Shown here: positions 10,921-24,339 of the stretch, piece by piece
Layout: each line of letters starts with the position of its first letter
Numbering within the stretch: position 1 is the first letter of the stretch
Origin: Neoceratodus forsteri
Taxonomy: Eukaryota > Chordata > Ceratodontiformes > Ceratodontidae
Length of the DNA stretch: 64,000 nt
Direction of reading: 5' to 3'
Assembly: GCA_016271365.2 (NCBI GenBank)
Contig: CM057456.1
Span: 1,391,981,501-1,392,045,500 of the forward strand
Notes under the pieces: generated by a model
Databases searched by the model: none
What the model was told of the DNA's origin: nothing
What the model saw: only the letters and a program-made list of their open reading frames with translations
Program-made: the position numbers and the translations under genes

Positions 10921-12419
10921 GTAAGTATTTCAGTGCAGTCATGCCTCATTGTTAGTACCCTTTTGGAATAGTTCTTTGTATAAAATGGGAGAGAAAATGT
11001 AGCCACCTGATTAGCTAACAGGCTCTCCAAGGTGTGCAGTTATGTCACCATAATTGTACACTTCAGGACTGGGACTTGTTAGTGGCCATATTGCAAAATG
11101 AGCACATTAATTCCCCTAAACCCAAAACTGACCTGCTGTCCCAGACATGGCTGCCACCTTCACTCACTGAAAACCTTCAATTTAGGCCCTAAAAATAAAA
11201 CTATTTAATTAAATGTTACCCTGACATAATGCTCTCTTGACAAAAATAATAAAAAAAAAACAGTCTGAGGAAGGAAGGCAATATATTAGCAAATAGAGGA
11301 AAGGTGGGAAAACACAGTTAAATAAATGTACAAAGTTCATAACTGCACATGGATTTTGAATCAGGGATTGGTAAACCTGTTCTGGACAAATATATACCGC
11401 CCCCCACCCCCCAAAAAAAAACAACTTGATACCTTAAACAGTTTTGAACGTGTTTCCAGTAAAAATACATGTATTGGTTTAAAATGCAAATTAGGTTAAC
11501 TAATGGTATATTTCCCCCCAAAAGCTTGTGACGGCACGTAGGGGCTGCTAGAGGAGACAGTGAAATGTTCACAATGGGATTAAGGGGATAAAACTGTACA
11601 GTTTCCAGTTAAACAGGGCGTACTGTTACCAACCTTCAGAAAAAGTAATAAAAAAAACTTTTCTTTAAACAGTAATGTAATTTTTATGTATTGATATAGT
11701 CTGTAGATACAAAAAAGTATTGGCACAATGTGTTGACCCACTTGTGTCTGTGTTTCAGCTCAAAAAAGTATTGATAATATACTCAAAAAGCATTTTTAAA
11801 TAGTGTTGATAAATATAGAGTAGAAGAGTACTGATACATAAAAATTGCATCAATAGGACTGATTCTTAATGACCTGACTCCTAATAAACTTTTCATTTAG
11901 AAAACAAATTGTTTTTATCTCTAACATTTCCAAAGTTTGAACTTTCCAAAGATAATTTTATTAAAATGAGATAACTTTGGAATTGTTTGGGTTAAAAATG
12001 TAGTTTCATTAAGTAAACTCTTGGAGTCTGCGAAGCTGATATAGCAATAAATGATGTTGCTAAATCTATTTATCTGTATACATAAAAACAAAAAATGGTT
12101 TCAGTTTTTTTAAAGCCTGTTATTTTTAACAACATATTATTTCAAAATGTATCAGCACTTGAGAACTGTAGCATTATTACCTATTCATGTTGATTGGACT
12201 CTAAACTGTCATTAAACAAAACAAAAAAAAGCCTAACATTTTAAAGGTTGCTGCTTTCAAAATTGAATTTTACGCATGATAAAATATCATAAAAAGTACT
12301 GTTGCTGGCTGTATGTTTTTTTTAATGGATGTGTTCAATAAACTTAAGTTTAAAAACTATTGTTGGAAATGGTGAGAAGATATTAGTGGTTGTGTTTAAG
12401 AATCAACAAGTTAGGACTT
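10921..12419. other. AT-rich intron sequence
   Basis: Starts with the donor GTAAGT. I see no TE protein trace, terminal repeat or RNA gene in this 1.5 kb. Confidence 0.55.
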
Positions 12420-12541
12420 CTGGTGATGTCAGCATCAATGACAGACTGATCTCACTGAGGCTCTCCCAGGGCTGCTCCCAGATCTAATCCCATCTGTGAT
12501 CCAAGCTGGCTTCCAGAAGGAAACAATGCAAAACTGGTGAT

Positions 12542-13695
12542 ATGATGGCCAACATGAGACAATGGCTGAAGGATTTCATGACAGAGGGAGAGAAATTGGA
12601 CCATGTCAGCAAAGACTCTGAGGTGTGGGATCCAGGCCGCAGATTGCCTCGGTGCTCGAGTATTTCGGGCTCTGACCCTGTATCAGACGACAGCTCAGAA
12701 GAGGAAGCTGCATTCACTATAAGGTCAAAAAAACTGTACAAAGAGCTGCACAGGTTAGGGAATACCCTCACACGTATTCAAAAAGACCTGACAGAGGTAA
12801 AGTCGGAGCAAAAAGAGCCTAAGCAAAAATTGCTGACCTGGAACAGAATGCTACTGAAACCTCTAAAACTGTAGATCTCTGTAATGGTGCCATCCTCCAA
12901 TTACACAATCAGGAGATCTGACTCCAACAGAAGCTTGAAGACCTGGAGAACAGGTCGAGGAGGGTAAATATCCAGATCCACGGGTTACTGGAGGGCACAG
13001 AATCTGGTGAAATGACCTCCTTCATGGAAAGTTTTTTAAGAGAGATACTGGGTCTGGAGCAGGGCTTTCCCCTCAATATCATAAGGGCCCACCGATCATT
13101 AGTAGCCCAACCGACTGATCCAAAAGCCCAACCTAGATCTGTAATTATAGCTTTCTTAGACTATCGCATCAAATCTGAGATATTGAAGAGGGCATGGGCA
13201 TAGAAGGAGGTCGTGTTTGGTGATGTAAGGCTGTTTTTTGAACATGATCACACCCCTGCCATGATGGACCATAGAAGGAAGCTGTTCCCAATTTTAAAGC
13301 AATTGTGGGCTAAAGGCATTAAGGCTCGTTTGGACTACCCTGCCACCTTAAAAATTACAACAGACTCTGGTACTCGTATCTTTTCTAAGATCTCAGAGGC
13401 AATGGAGTTTTTGAAGCAGTGGGACATCTCGGTGCCCTCTCTTCTTGACCCGGAGATTATCAGAGAGCTGGAGGGGCGGCGATGGTATACAATGGCGGGC
13501 CTGAGGGGAAAAAATGCACGAATGACTGCAAGTATCCATTCGGACACTCTTCCGCTGGATCAGCTGGAAGGAGCGAGAGCTCCGACTCCCCCATGGGTCT
13601 CTTCCTTGCCACAACATTCAGGCAGAAGTTCCAAATGGAATAAAGGAGCAAAACAGAGATCAACGCAGAAAAAACAGCATGAGGAGCCAGTCTGA
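12542..13695 (+). pseudogene. L1-type ORF1 protein remnant
   Basis: The first frame is acidic then Lys/Glu-rich and ends at 12874. After a shift, the peptide LEDLENRSRRVNIQIHGLLE (about 12935-12994) is the signature joining coiled coil to RNA-recognition domain in L1/Tx1 ORF1 proteins. It continues through IIRAHRSL and a C-terminal domain (LFPILKQLWAKGIKARLDYP, 13285 on). Breaks: end of frame near 12872, an in-frame TGA near 12918 and a TAG at 13201-13203. ORF1p is the nucleic-acid chaperone that coats LINE RNA; this copy cannot make it. Confidence 0.8.
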
Positions 13696-14522
13696 AGAAG
13701 GCTGTCAGCGTTTAAGAAGGCCAATGGACGTTTGGTAGATTTATGAGTAAGGGGCCTGAGATAAAAGGTTTTGCCCATAAAGTTGGACCGGGACAATACA
13801 TTTGAGGATGGACTGGGGAATGGGGAGGGAGGTTGGAAGAGATGTAATTAAATTGACATGTTATCTATGGGAAGCGCATAAGTGTGCATAAGTTTGCATA
13901 TATATGCCATTATCTCTTCAAAGTAGTGGAAAATGGAACATGTGAGGGATGGGCAGCATGAAATAATATGGAAACGACGGGTGAGGGGATAAAAGGGTGC
14001 CATCTTCCTCCAATAGTTCCTAATACGTTGTAATATCGGTTTGAATTCCCCATACTCAGAAAGCCATGCCAGCTTGCTGGAGATTTAATACATGCTATAA
14101 ATATTTAGGTATACATTGGGATGGGGTGATGGGGGGGCACACGGGGGGAGCCAAGAGAAGTGGTGTTGGTTACAGCCAAGTGCTGACAGGGCTTAATATC
14201 CCCTTAACCCATTTTGGCTTGGGTTAGGTGTAATCGAGGATGTTGCACTATCCTACTCATTTGACATCAACAGGGGTGGGGATTACAAACACGTTTGGAA
14301 GCCACTAGTTAAAGTTACTCTAGTTTAAGAGGGGTTAAAGTCCCCTCTTCCTTCTGTTTTTTCTATATAATTAAATTGTTGAAGTTAGTGTTTGAAAATG
14401 CCTAGACAGACTTTGAATGGGAGAGATGGGGGGGGGTACCGGATGTGGGGCGAGGGTGGGAAATAAGAGGGTCCTCATAGCTCGGTTTGGAGATCAGTTA
14501 ACCAGGATACCTAGTTGTAAAA

Positions 14523-17500
14523 GATGGCATTAACATTTATTTCATATCGTGTTAAGGGCCTCAAAAGCCCAATTTAAAGGGCAAGGATCTTACAGGAGTT
14601 AGGTAGATATCAGACAGATGTGGCATTCATTCAGGAGTCCCATCTCACTGAGTGGAACACTCCAAGCTATGTAGAATGTGGGTAGGGGAGGTTTACAGTA
14701 CTGCTTGACCGCAACATCCACATAGGAGGGGCATGGTAATACTGCTCAGGAGAAATACTCCAGTTAAAGTGAATCATGTAGAGGTAGACCCTGGATGTCG
14801 TTATGTCAGATTATATGTAACAATTCATGGAGTGCGTTGTGTACTCCTAAACCTGTATGCCCCAAATGAATCTCGGGAAAAGAAATTGTTTATCAAAAAA
14901 GAGCTGCTGAGGACCCTGGAGGAGCCGGAAGCCCTTCATATCATTGGAGGGGACTTCAATAGGGTGATCTCAGCTAAATGGGATAAACTTGGTCACGCGG
15001 CACAGGCAGAGGAAGGGGGGAAAATATCTCAAGTGTGTAATGGACAAGCTGGGGTTGAGGGATGCTTGGAGGCACAGACACCCGGGGAAGAGAGATTTCA
15101 CTTTTTACTCCTATAGACACCAGAGCTACTCACGTATAGACATGTTTTTATTATCCGGGGAGAGCTCATCTTGTATTCAAGCTTCCAGTATTTTACCTAT
15201 GACACAGTCAGACCATGCACCCCTACAGCTGATCCTAAAAATAGCCCCGACCACCAGAAATTCAAATTGGCGATTAAATATTGGTCTCCTGAACTCAGAA
15301 GATTTTAAAGGAGAGATCTCGAAACATGTAGAGATGTTCTTGGAGATTAATGGGGAAGGGCCTCCTTCTCCGTCGGTGGCCTGGGATGCCCTTAAGGCCT
15401 ACCTGAGAGCGCAGATCATATCCTGCAGTTCGAGGGAAAAATGTAAAAGGGAGCAGTACCAGAAGAAGTTAGAGCAAGACTTACAGGAAAGAGTTTAGAT
15501 ATAAGTTAACACTTGGCCCTAGTGATAAAAGAAATTGGTTCAGGAAGCAAACGGAACTCAATAATCTCTTGGCTAGGCAGGAGGAGGGAATGCTCTGCAG
15601 AATTAATCAAAACTATTACGTGGAAGGTAATAGAGCGGGGAGGGTTCTGGTGGCTGCCCGGAGAAAGCAGGTAGTAAACAGATCAGTGGGAGGAATTAGA
15701 AAACCGGAGGATGGGAATGTCCTGATAGAGGATCCTGTGAAGATCGCAGAGACTTTCTCTGATTTTTACAAAAACCTATATAGGTCTGAAGTTGAGGACT
15801 CTCATCTGATGGGAGTGGATCAGTTTTTGAATTCCCTACCCCTGAGTAGCTTGGAGGCAGGTGAAAGGGAAGGTTTAGAGGGTCTAATTACTAGGCAGGA
15901 GTTGTTGCAGAAAATCAAAGATTTAAAAAATGGGAAATCCCCGGGCCTAGACGGCCTGCCATTGGAGTTTTATAAAGACTTGAAGGGGGACTTGGTGACT
16001 CTTCTTTTGGCATGCTTCCATCATATCCAGCGGGAGACGAGGTTCCTGACTCATGGAGATATGCCCAGATCTCCGTGATCCATAAGAAAGGTAAGGACCC
16101 AGAGCGATGCGGCTCTTACTGCCCCATCTCTCTGTTAAATGTAGATCTTGAACTGTTTATGGGTATTCTGGCGGATCGACTACAGAAGGTGACCTTTAAA
16201 CTGGTCCACCCGAATCAAACTGGCTTCATAATGGGAAGATACCTAACTGACAATATTAGATGGCTATTAAATATTATTTTAGCTCAGAAAGATCAAAATC
16301 ATTTTCAATTGGCAATATCAATAGATGCTGAAAAAGCATTTGACAGAGTAAATTGGAGGTTTCTATTTAAAACGATGGAAAAAATGCAATTTGCTCCCAA
16401 ATTCTTAGGGATAATTGAAAACTTGTACACGGTTCCCCAAGCACAAGTCAGAGTGAATAGGGCTAATTCGGGAAGGTTCTCCATCCAAAGAGGCACTCGG
16501 CAGGGATGCTCACTCTTCCCCAGTGTTGTTTGCTAACTTCCTTGAACCCTTGGCAGTAGCGATCCACCAGAACCAGGATATAGAGGGGTACTAACAGGGT
16601 CCGTAGAACATAGAGTTAGCTATATGCTGATGACTCTATATTCTTTCTGGGAAATCCAGAGTTTGCTGCCGCATCTGCTCCGGGTCCTCGAATCCTTCAA
16701 TTAATCGGAGGCCTTGATCCTGAGTGGAACTTGCCCTCCAGAGTTCAGAAAACGATTTCCATTCACATGGGCGAAAAACAACCAGATGAGATATCTTGGA
16801 GTGCTGGTCACTACAGCTTTATCTAAGTTGTTTAGTATCAATTATAACAAATTATGGAATGATATGCAGAGGATTATGGCCAGGTGGTCGCTGCTCCCAT
16901 TAATTCTGGCAGGCAGGGTAGACTCAGTGAAGATGAATCTGCTGCTAAGATTTCTATTTCTTTTTACTACTTTACCAACCCCAATCCCAACGGAATTTTG
17001 GTACAAAATTGGGACAGGTATTACTAAATACATATGGGGAGGACATAGACCCAGAGTCAAACAATCCGTACTTCAGAAACCAAAGTCACAAGGAGGCCTT
17101 GGATTGTTCAACTTGAAGGGCTACTACCTGGCTGCCCAGTTGGGGGTGGTGAACACTTGGGCTAAACAGCGCTTGGATTCTGGGTGGTATGAAATAGAGA
17201 ATGGTGGAGAGTGCCCTTTCCCTTTGTTTGCCCTGCCATGTCTGGCTCTTTCTGGGAAGTTCATAAACCAAATTAATAACCCATGGATACAACACTCTAT
17301 AAGGATCCTTAGGACAGTCAGACATAAAATGGGAGGGGGGTAATTTAGGCCCATTGTCATTAATTAGACATAACCCAGACTTCATCCCCCCACTGACAGA
17401 TTCCGGTTATGAAAGGTGGAGAAAAAAGCAAAATCACAAGATTTGCACAAATGGTAGAAAAAGGGGTTCTCCTGTCCTTTCAGCAGATCCAAGTTAAATT

Positions 17501-18280
17501 TAAGCTGCCTCGGTATGAATTTTTCAGATATCTGCAGATAAGACATTATCTGAACATGTCTAGTCACATTGCCCTTGTAGGTAGACAGAAAAACTGATGG
17601 GAAGAGTTCATTTATAGTACGGTAAGAATAAAAATTAAAGGGAGATACATCTCAGACCTGTATGCCCGGATGATTCCAGAAGAAGCAATTCCATTACTTG
17701 GTATTAAAGAGGCCTGGCACAAGGAGGGGGTAAATCCGATAGAGGATTCTTGGGTGAAACGTGTATCTTCAGGTTGGAGAGTAACCTCCTTGCCGAACTG
17801 GCGAGAATTTTACTGGAAAGTTTTGATTAGGTTTTTTTACACCCCAAAAATAACAAAACATTTTCATAAAACCAATTCAGATAAATGCTGAAGAAATTGT
17901 GGTTCAGTAGGATCCCACCTACACATCTTTTGTGATTGCCCAGTTGTACGAGGGTTTTGGGAGGAGGTAAGGACCACCACTAATGCGGTATTGGTGGTGA
18001 ATATCCCTGGAGACATGACTGAGTAGATGCTAGGGCTATCCACAGTTCTATATCTTCCGGCACACCAGAGAAAAGTAGCCCAGGTTTTTATGGTGGCGGC
18101 CCTTAAGTGTCTTACAACCCATTGGCTTAAAGGAGAGTCTCCCACATTACTAGAGTGGCGAAGCAGAGTAAACTCCATCTATGAGATGGAACGTCTAACA
18201 GCAAGAATCGGCCTTAGGGAAGAGAAATTTAGAGATTTATGGAATCCCTGGTTGCTCTGGGCATCAGGTCCTAACTAACA
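14523..18280 (+). pseudogene. L1-type ORF2 (endonuclease + reverse transcriptase) remnant
   Basis: An APE endonuclease fragment opens with FIQESHLTEW (about 14625), then VLLNLYAPNE, HIIGGDFNRVIS (catalytic GDFN, about 14938) and FTFYSYRHQSYSRIDMFLLS with TQSDHAPL. RT follows: LKNGKSPGLDGLPLEFYK (about 15930), SVIHKKGKDPERCGSYCPIS, the palm block AISIDAEKAFDRVNW (about 16313) and RGTRQGCSLFP. The expected FADD-type block near 16625 is degraded (YMLMTLY). A C-terminal region follows to about 18280. At least five frame changes or stops. Motif spelling (YSRID, DAEKAFDRV) is typical of the L1/Tx1 clades. Confidence 0.85.
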
Positions 18281-18832
18281 GAAGGAGATGGCCCCCCACC
18301 GAAAAGGGAAAAAGGGATTAGAATTGACTAACCTCATCAGACTAATGGATTACACAGAGAAGGGATATATTAAATGGTACAGTAATGATCCTTTTTAATC
18401 AGTAGAGAAAGATATCCACTCCTTAGGATGCCCCTATCCTTTATACCCCTCTGAATATCTGAATGGAATTTGTAAATGGAACATCATTTTTATCCTACAC
18501 CACCTATCCTTTTTTCTAGTCTAGGCATAGTGGAAGTTACACCTAGTTTTTCTGTTAAGATACAAAGTTGGAATGTAATGAGTTTATTAACTAATATATG
18601 TTGATTTAGTGTTAGAGTATCAGAAAATTAAATCCATAAGGGATAGAAATTTGGTGAAAGCAAGGTCCTAATCTATGATAAATGATTATAAAGTAAAATA
18701 GTAGAATGTAATCTTTGAACTGTCTCAAATACCTGTCTGTATTTGTCATGGTCATGATTACTACAACTTATGGTTTTATATATGATGTACTCCAAACTCT
18801 TGAATAAAGATGAGTTGAAAAAAAAAAAAATA

Positions 18833-19685
18833 AACACATTACTAGTTTTTAGCCCCCTTACCAAACTACCATACTATGGACTATGTTTTGTCTTTAACAG
18901 TTAAAATGGAAGCATATATTAATAAGCACTCTTTATTTTTATCTTTATAAAATAATTGATTCTTATTTTTATTAATTTCAAGTCAGACATTAAAAAAAAC
19001 ATTTTATAAGTGTAATAAGACACTCCAGGGTTTGCTGTTATGGTGATATAATATATGGTAAGCTTTTTATTTTGGTGGTTTCAAAACATTAATGTAGAAC
19101 CATTAAGAACAACTTAGAACATACAGAACACTTTCAAACGTTAATCAGAGTGCAGCTTAGAGTGGGAACCACATGCAGCACATCAGGGACTGTTTTATTG
19201 ATTTAAAAAAAAAAAAAACTTACCAAGTTTTTACCGAGGGGGATAGGGGATGGATCTCAAATGGAGGAGCGACTGGCTGAAAACTGCAGGCAACTTGATG
19301 GTCAACTAACATGTTTTCTTACCAACCTTTACCTTGTACCCAAAAACCTACCTAAGGTGTGCAATTATGTCAGCATAATTCACACCCTGTCATGTCGTAT
19401 TTCTTGCTTAATGAAATATCAACTGAATATGCTGTAGATATCGAGTTGGGTGCAAGCACTAAAATAATCAGATTCTTAGTTGTAAACCCATTGTGTTTCA
19501 ATGAAGGGGATCGCAAAAGTTGTCATATGAAATTTGGATGATAGTATTATGATTTTGTGGATTCTGGTGGATTCTTAATTTTAAATTATGATTCTGCTAA
19601 AGTTTTAAAAATGTCTAGGCAGCTAGGGTAGGGATGCAAAAGCAGACATAGCACTGCATATTGTGGAGGAAGTCAGGGTGGGAAA
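18833..19685. other. no recognised feature
   Basis: AT-rich intron DNA. No TE proteins or repeats recognised. Confidence 0.5.
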
Positions 19686-21185
19686 CAGTTCTTTAAATAC
19701 ACTGGGGGGGAAGGAAGATGACAGGAGGAATTATTAGGCTGATGGAGGGTGCAGGGTAATAGAGGAAGATGAGCAGAAGGCAGTCATTGTAAATAACTAC
19801 TTTTGCTCATTGTTCACAGTAGAGGATAGCAGGCATTTGCCTCAAAGTGGCAGAAAGGCTGCTGCAAGAGGGATTCCAGAAATGGGACAGGTGGTGTTTA
19901 TCGGAAAAAGGGTCAGAAAAGGGCTTGCAGCTCTGAAAAAAATGACAAGACTCCAGGGCTGGGTCGAATGCTCTCAAAGGTGCTTAGGGAACTGGCTTAA
20001 CCCCTGGCACAGCTATTCAGTAGCTTTCTACAGTCAGGGGTGGTTACAAAGATTGAAGGGTGGAGGACGTAGTCTCACTCCACAAAGGAGGAGACAAAGA
20101 GCAACCATTATGGTACAGATCCATTAGTCTTACCTCTTTAGTAGGTAAATTAATGGAGACAGTAGTCGGAGGACCTGGTGGACTGCCTTGATAGAAATGG
20201 GTTCCAGGATAGTAAGCAGCATGAGTTCAAGGAAGGGCGGTCTTGTTAGACCAACCTGATACTATTCTTTGACTGGGTGACTAGGACAGTTGTCATGGGA
20301 CAAGTAGTGGATTTGCTCTGCTTCATGTTCAGCAAGATGTTCGACTCTCTGCCGCATAGTAGGTTGCTGAAGAAGTTAAAGAATTTGGAAGTGCAAAGGA
20401 TCTAATTGGATGGGTGAGAAGCAGGCTGGATATGGAGACAGCAGAGGGTGGTGGTAAACTGGGTCAAGTCAGGGGAGAAAGGTCACAAGTGGAGTGCCAC
20501 AGTGTTAAGTCCTCGGGGCCGATCCTTTTCAGTATGTTCATCAGTGACATAAGAGAAGGAATACATGGCAAGATGCATCTCTTCACAGGGGACACTAAGC
20601 TTTGTGGCAGAGTAGACAGCGAGGTAGGGGTTAGGGAGATGCAGAGGGACAAGAAAAGATTAGAGTGGTGGTCCAAAGTTTGGCAATTGAAATTCAATGC
20701 CAAAAAGTGCAAGAAGGAATATTGGATGGGAAGAATTAAATTGGACACTACCGCTGTAGAAAGTGATGTGGGAGTCATCATGAGTGACTCCCTAAAACAA
20801 TCTAGCCAATGTAACAAGGCCTACAGCAAGGCAACCAGGATGTTGGGGTGTATCGGAAGGGGGTTTGACAGCAGGATGAAGGAGGAGATACTGTCTCTCT
20901 ATGGATCACTGGTGAGGCTGCTTCTGGAATACCGTGCCCAGTTCAGGAGCCGCCACCTATGAAAAGACAGAGCGAGACTAGAGACAGTGCAGCATAGAGG
21001 AACCAAAGTGATTCAGGGCCAGCAAGGCAGATCCTGTGAAGATCTGCTTAAGGCCATGAACATGTACTCGCTGGAGACCAAAAGGAAGAGGGAAGATATG
21101 ATGGAGACCTTCAAGTTCCTACAGGGAATGAACAAGGTAGATTGTGAAGAAATATTCAGCTGAATTAAGAACGCTGGGACTGAGT
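19686..21185 (+). mobile_element. CR1 LINE 3' portion
   Basis: Plus-strand frames give the CR1 RT end: the block ISDIREGIHGKMHLFTGDTK (degraded catalytic pair) and WQLKFNAKKCKKEYW. From 20742 on they give LDTTAVESDVGVIMSDSLKQ and YSKATRMLGCIGRGF, then GSLVRLLLEYRAQF near 20907. Upstream (about 19800-20400) earlier RT motifs appear only in fragments. It is truncated 5' and decayed. The 3' limit, around the sequence for LEAMNMYSLETKRKRED and beyond, is approximate. Confidence 0.8.
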
Positions 21186-21389
21186 AAAGGCTGGCAGGGG
21201 GGAGATTCAGGAAGACAAGATTTGCATACACTCTCCGGTGCAGGATTCCGGTACTGCTGCTGGGAGATGTGCACTCCACTAATGACACCAAAAACAAAAT
21301 AGGGGTCCCCTGATGAAGCTCCAACTGAGTGAAGCACTGAGGCACCTTGTCCATGGCCATGGTGGACAGTTTGCTAGGTGTCACAAGGT

Positions 21390-21756
21390 GACAGTGTGGC
21401 TCAGTTTGTAGCACATCCACCTCTGGTCCAGTATGTTGTGAGTTCTGATCCCACTCCAGGATTGGGCTCATACCATAAATGCTGGCACCTGATTGCAGCA
21501 TGAGAGTATGCTGTACTGTCTGGGTGTGCCATACTTGGGATGAGATGCTAAAACAAGGTCCCTTCTACCCATGTCTGGTGCTGTCCTGGTGGGTTTCCAG
21601 GTGGAAGTAAAACAACACAAGGCACTTTTTGCAAGAGTAGAGGTTTCTCTCTGGTGTCCTGGCCAGCATTCCCTTTCCCATAAGAACTGGTTCATGCAGT
21701 TGTCCATGGCTGTGTATGGATGTTGATGTGCAAAATGGCCACAACTTCATATTCAG
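21390..21756 (+). mobile_element. tRNA-derived SINE (family S2), 5' part, split by DIRS
   Basis: Box A-like GTGGCTCAGTTTG (about 21396-21408) and box B-like GAGTTCTGATCCCACTC (about 21440-21456) are followed by GGGATGAGATGCTAAAACAA and GGTCC. Then come GCACTTTTTGCAAGAGTAGA and TGGTGTCCTGGCCA. The same internal block (GATGAGACATTAAACCGAGG, GGTGTCCTGGCCAAATTTC) is seen at 58778-59080. The element stops at 21756 where the DIRS begins and its 3' tail resumes at 27826. Confidence 0.7.
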
Positions 21757-21947
21757 ATCTTACTTCGAGAAACAGCTCTTGCTGCAGATTACACCATTAG
21801 GACTGAAGCCGGCAGGCGCCAGGACCCCATGAAAATTTTCTAGCTAGCAGTATTCAGCGGGGACCGCCTCCGACATCAGTCCCGCCCCTGACGTCAGGCA
21901 TAGTACCCAAGGAGGCAGTCCCCCAGAATCCCCAGTTCTTTTCCCGC
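21757..21947 (+). repeat. DIRS left inverted terminal repeat
   Basis: Starts ATCTTACTTCGAGAAACAGC and runs to about CCCGCCG. It is nearly identical to the reverse complement of 27607-27790, including TACACCATTAGGACTGAAGC and TTTTCTAGCTAGCAGTA. The outer 50 bp is reproduced in complement in the internal complementary region. Confidence 0.92.
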
Positions 21948-22026
21948 CGTCAACTCGCCAGCATCGGCCTCTTGGTCTCTATCTAGTGCACAACGACTTA
22001 AAACTTCAAGAGTTTCTACAAAACTA

Positions 22027-24250
22027 ATGTCATCTCCAACTCCTTCATCTGAGGGACACCTTTCAAAGTGTGCCTGCGGAAAACAGATCCCTTTCAAGGA
22101 TCCTCATTCTTCCTGTGTGCGGTGCCTAGGCCCAGACCACAACACCAAGACCTGCACCTTTTGCCAAGAGTTCAACAGCCGCACCAGGATCTGCCGTCAG
22201 AAGGCACTTCAGGCATATCTGCTGGAAGAAAAACTTAGCAGGATGGACAAAGAACCTTCCTCCAGGGATGATTCTTCTTCCAAGGCCCTTAAACACCAGG
22301 ACAAACACCGGGAGAAAGCAAGGTCCAGATCCCCGAACCAGGCCTCGGACTCTCGTAGCTCAGGCTCCACCTGATCTGACCACCCTCCCACCAGGGCTCG
22401 TTCTCAGCCCCCTCCGGTCAAAGTCCAGGCGTTAGGCGGTTCTTCAGTTCTTCAGCCCATCAAGACTTCCAGGCCCTCGGCTTCCTCCACTCCCTCTCGG
22501 GCATCTTCCAAGTCTTCTGAACACCAGAAGTCTTCCTCATCGACCCGACGTTGGGATCCCAACTCCAGATCGGTCTCCCAGCCTCCCAGAGGTCCGGATC
22601 CACCACCAAGGAAGACGAAAGACCTGATGTCCCTAAAGCGGACGACGGACCTGATGTTGGCCAAGCACCCGACATCGGCCAGGCATTCACTGGAGCCGTG
22701 GACATTGGCCAAGCACCAGACGCCGGCCGGATGTTCACCGGACCCGAAGTCATCGGCCAAGCGACTGACATTTGGCCACACATTCGCTGGAGCCAAAGAC
22801 CGTCTCCCAGTCACCGGTGGACACCAGTCGTAGGGATTCCACGGAGGAGGACACGACATTGTCTGAAGACCAGGTGGGTGACACAGAGGATGCCGGGCTT
22901 CTGAGGGAACCTTCGCCCACCCCGGAGACACCCGCAGACCCGACGCCCGACCCCGGCGACAGACCACCGGCGCCAGGCCCGTCATCGGGCATGAATATAC
23001 AAGAGGTAAAGGATCTCTTTACTTTCTGGTGGGACACCATCTGAAAGGATGTGGTCCCTGTAAAACCTCCTCCTCCTCCTCCTACCCCTTCACCTCCTAT
23101 GCGCCCTCCTCCACCACAGGGACCAGCAGGATGACCACCAACCCCTAAGGAGCAGACTCCACCTCCTAGGGGTAGATCCAAGGATTGGACAAGGCCTCCC
23201 TCAAGATCTCCATCAGGGTCTCCCAGCCCCAAGCGACCCAGACGGTACACTCCGTCAGGGGAGGACTTCAGATCGGATACCTCGGAATACTTCAGATCTC
23301 CTTCTCCACTCAGCATTCCATCACCTGACCCACATGACCTACTCAGGTCTCCTCGGATGATCCCTCTTTCTCTGAGATCATGAGGCACATCCTGGACAAC
23401 ATGGGATGGGATGCTGAAGACCTCGACCCCGAAAGACAGCACCTTGCCCGTTATCTTCAGGAGAAGGATCCAAAGCCTGTGGTAGTGCCACCCTTGGTGG
23501 ATACCTTCACGGACGTCACCAAGGCTGCATGGAAGCGTCTGCACTCCACTCCCGCTGTGTCGAAGAAAGCTGACCACCTGTACAAGGCCCCGAAAGAGGA
23601 CCAGTACTTGGCTCAACAGCCTCTGGCTGACTCCCTGGTCATTACGGCCTTGCATGACCAGTCCCAAAGACCGCAGCACATGAGCACACAGCCGCCAGCC
23701 CAGGAATCCAAACAGCTGGATGCCCTGGGGAGGCACATGTATGCAGCTGCTACATGCTCCATCAGGTCCCTGAACTACCTATCTCACATGGTACAATTTC
23801 AGAATGCCCTGTGGGAACAGGGCCAGGACCTGGTCGATAAACTACCGGATGGCGATCAGAAGGCGAAGCTTCTAAATCTTCTCTGCACAGGGTCTGATGT
23901 AGGTACCCAAGTGCTACGAGCCACATACGATTCTGCAGACTCGTCCGCCAAAGCTGCAGCTTCAGGCATCTGTCTCCGGAGACACTCTTGGCTCCGTGTC
24001 TCCGGTTGTACTCCGGACGTACAGAAGAACATTCTTGACGTCCCTTACAATAGCGAAGTACTTTTTGGTGAACCCTCGAGAAGGTTATCACCAAACTCCA
24101 GGACGCTGGGAAGGCAGTCAGGTCTGTACAGGCCATATACAGATCCAGACCTGGTTCCTTTCACAGGAACCAGAGCCATTTTCGCAGCCAGCAACAAAGG
24201 CAGCAGCCACGTTCCTGCCAGCAACAAAGGGGCACTTTTCAACGTAAAGC
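22027..24250 (+). pseudogene. DIRS gag-like ORF with CCHC-type knuckle, broken
   Basis: Starts at ATG 22027, about 80 bp past the ITR. The first 115 codons include CVRCLGPDHNTKTCTFC, a C-x2-C-x4-H-x4-C spacing like a retroviral zinc knuckle plus an extra C-x2 cysteine. A stop at 22372-22374 ends this frame. The Pro/Ser-rich middle is spread over several frames (22375-23380). From 23380 a long frame carries the conserved C-terminal part, including MYAAATCSIRSLNYL, LRRHSWLRVSGCTPDVQK and VPYNSEVLFGE. Gag presumably packages the element RNA. The C-terminus overlaps the start of the RT frame. Confidence 0.75.
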
Positions 24251-24339
24251 CCAGGCTGAGTCATCCCCAGGCAGAGGCCAGTGCTACACTAAACTGTCCC
24301 AGCCTGCAGGGACCAGTGCTGCCACAGCATGACTTCTTC

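Larger units (their letters stand above)
12420..18832 (+). mobile_element. L1/Tx1-type LINE, near full length, decayed
   Basis: The order is a 5' region, ORF1 (12542-13695), a non-coding spacer of about 0.8 kb, ORF2 (about 14523-18280) and a 3' region ending GATGAGTTG plus an A-run at about 18820-18832. Both ORFs are broken by frameshifts and stops. The two-ORF layout, coiled-coil/RRM-type ORF1 and poly-A tail match the L1/Tx1 group rather than CR1. The 5' boundary is approximate; I found no convincing TSD. A related 3' end occurs at 62990-63475. Confidence 0.85.

Noticed and set aside
22750..23736. Minus-strand open frame of 328 codons
   Set aside because: It lies antisense across the Pro/Ser-rich gag region of the DIRS element; the Gly-rich composition is a shadow of that coding bias.
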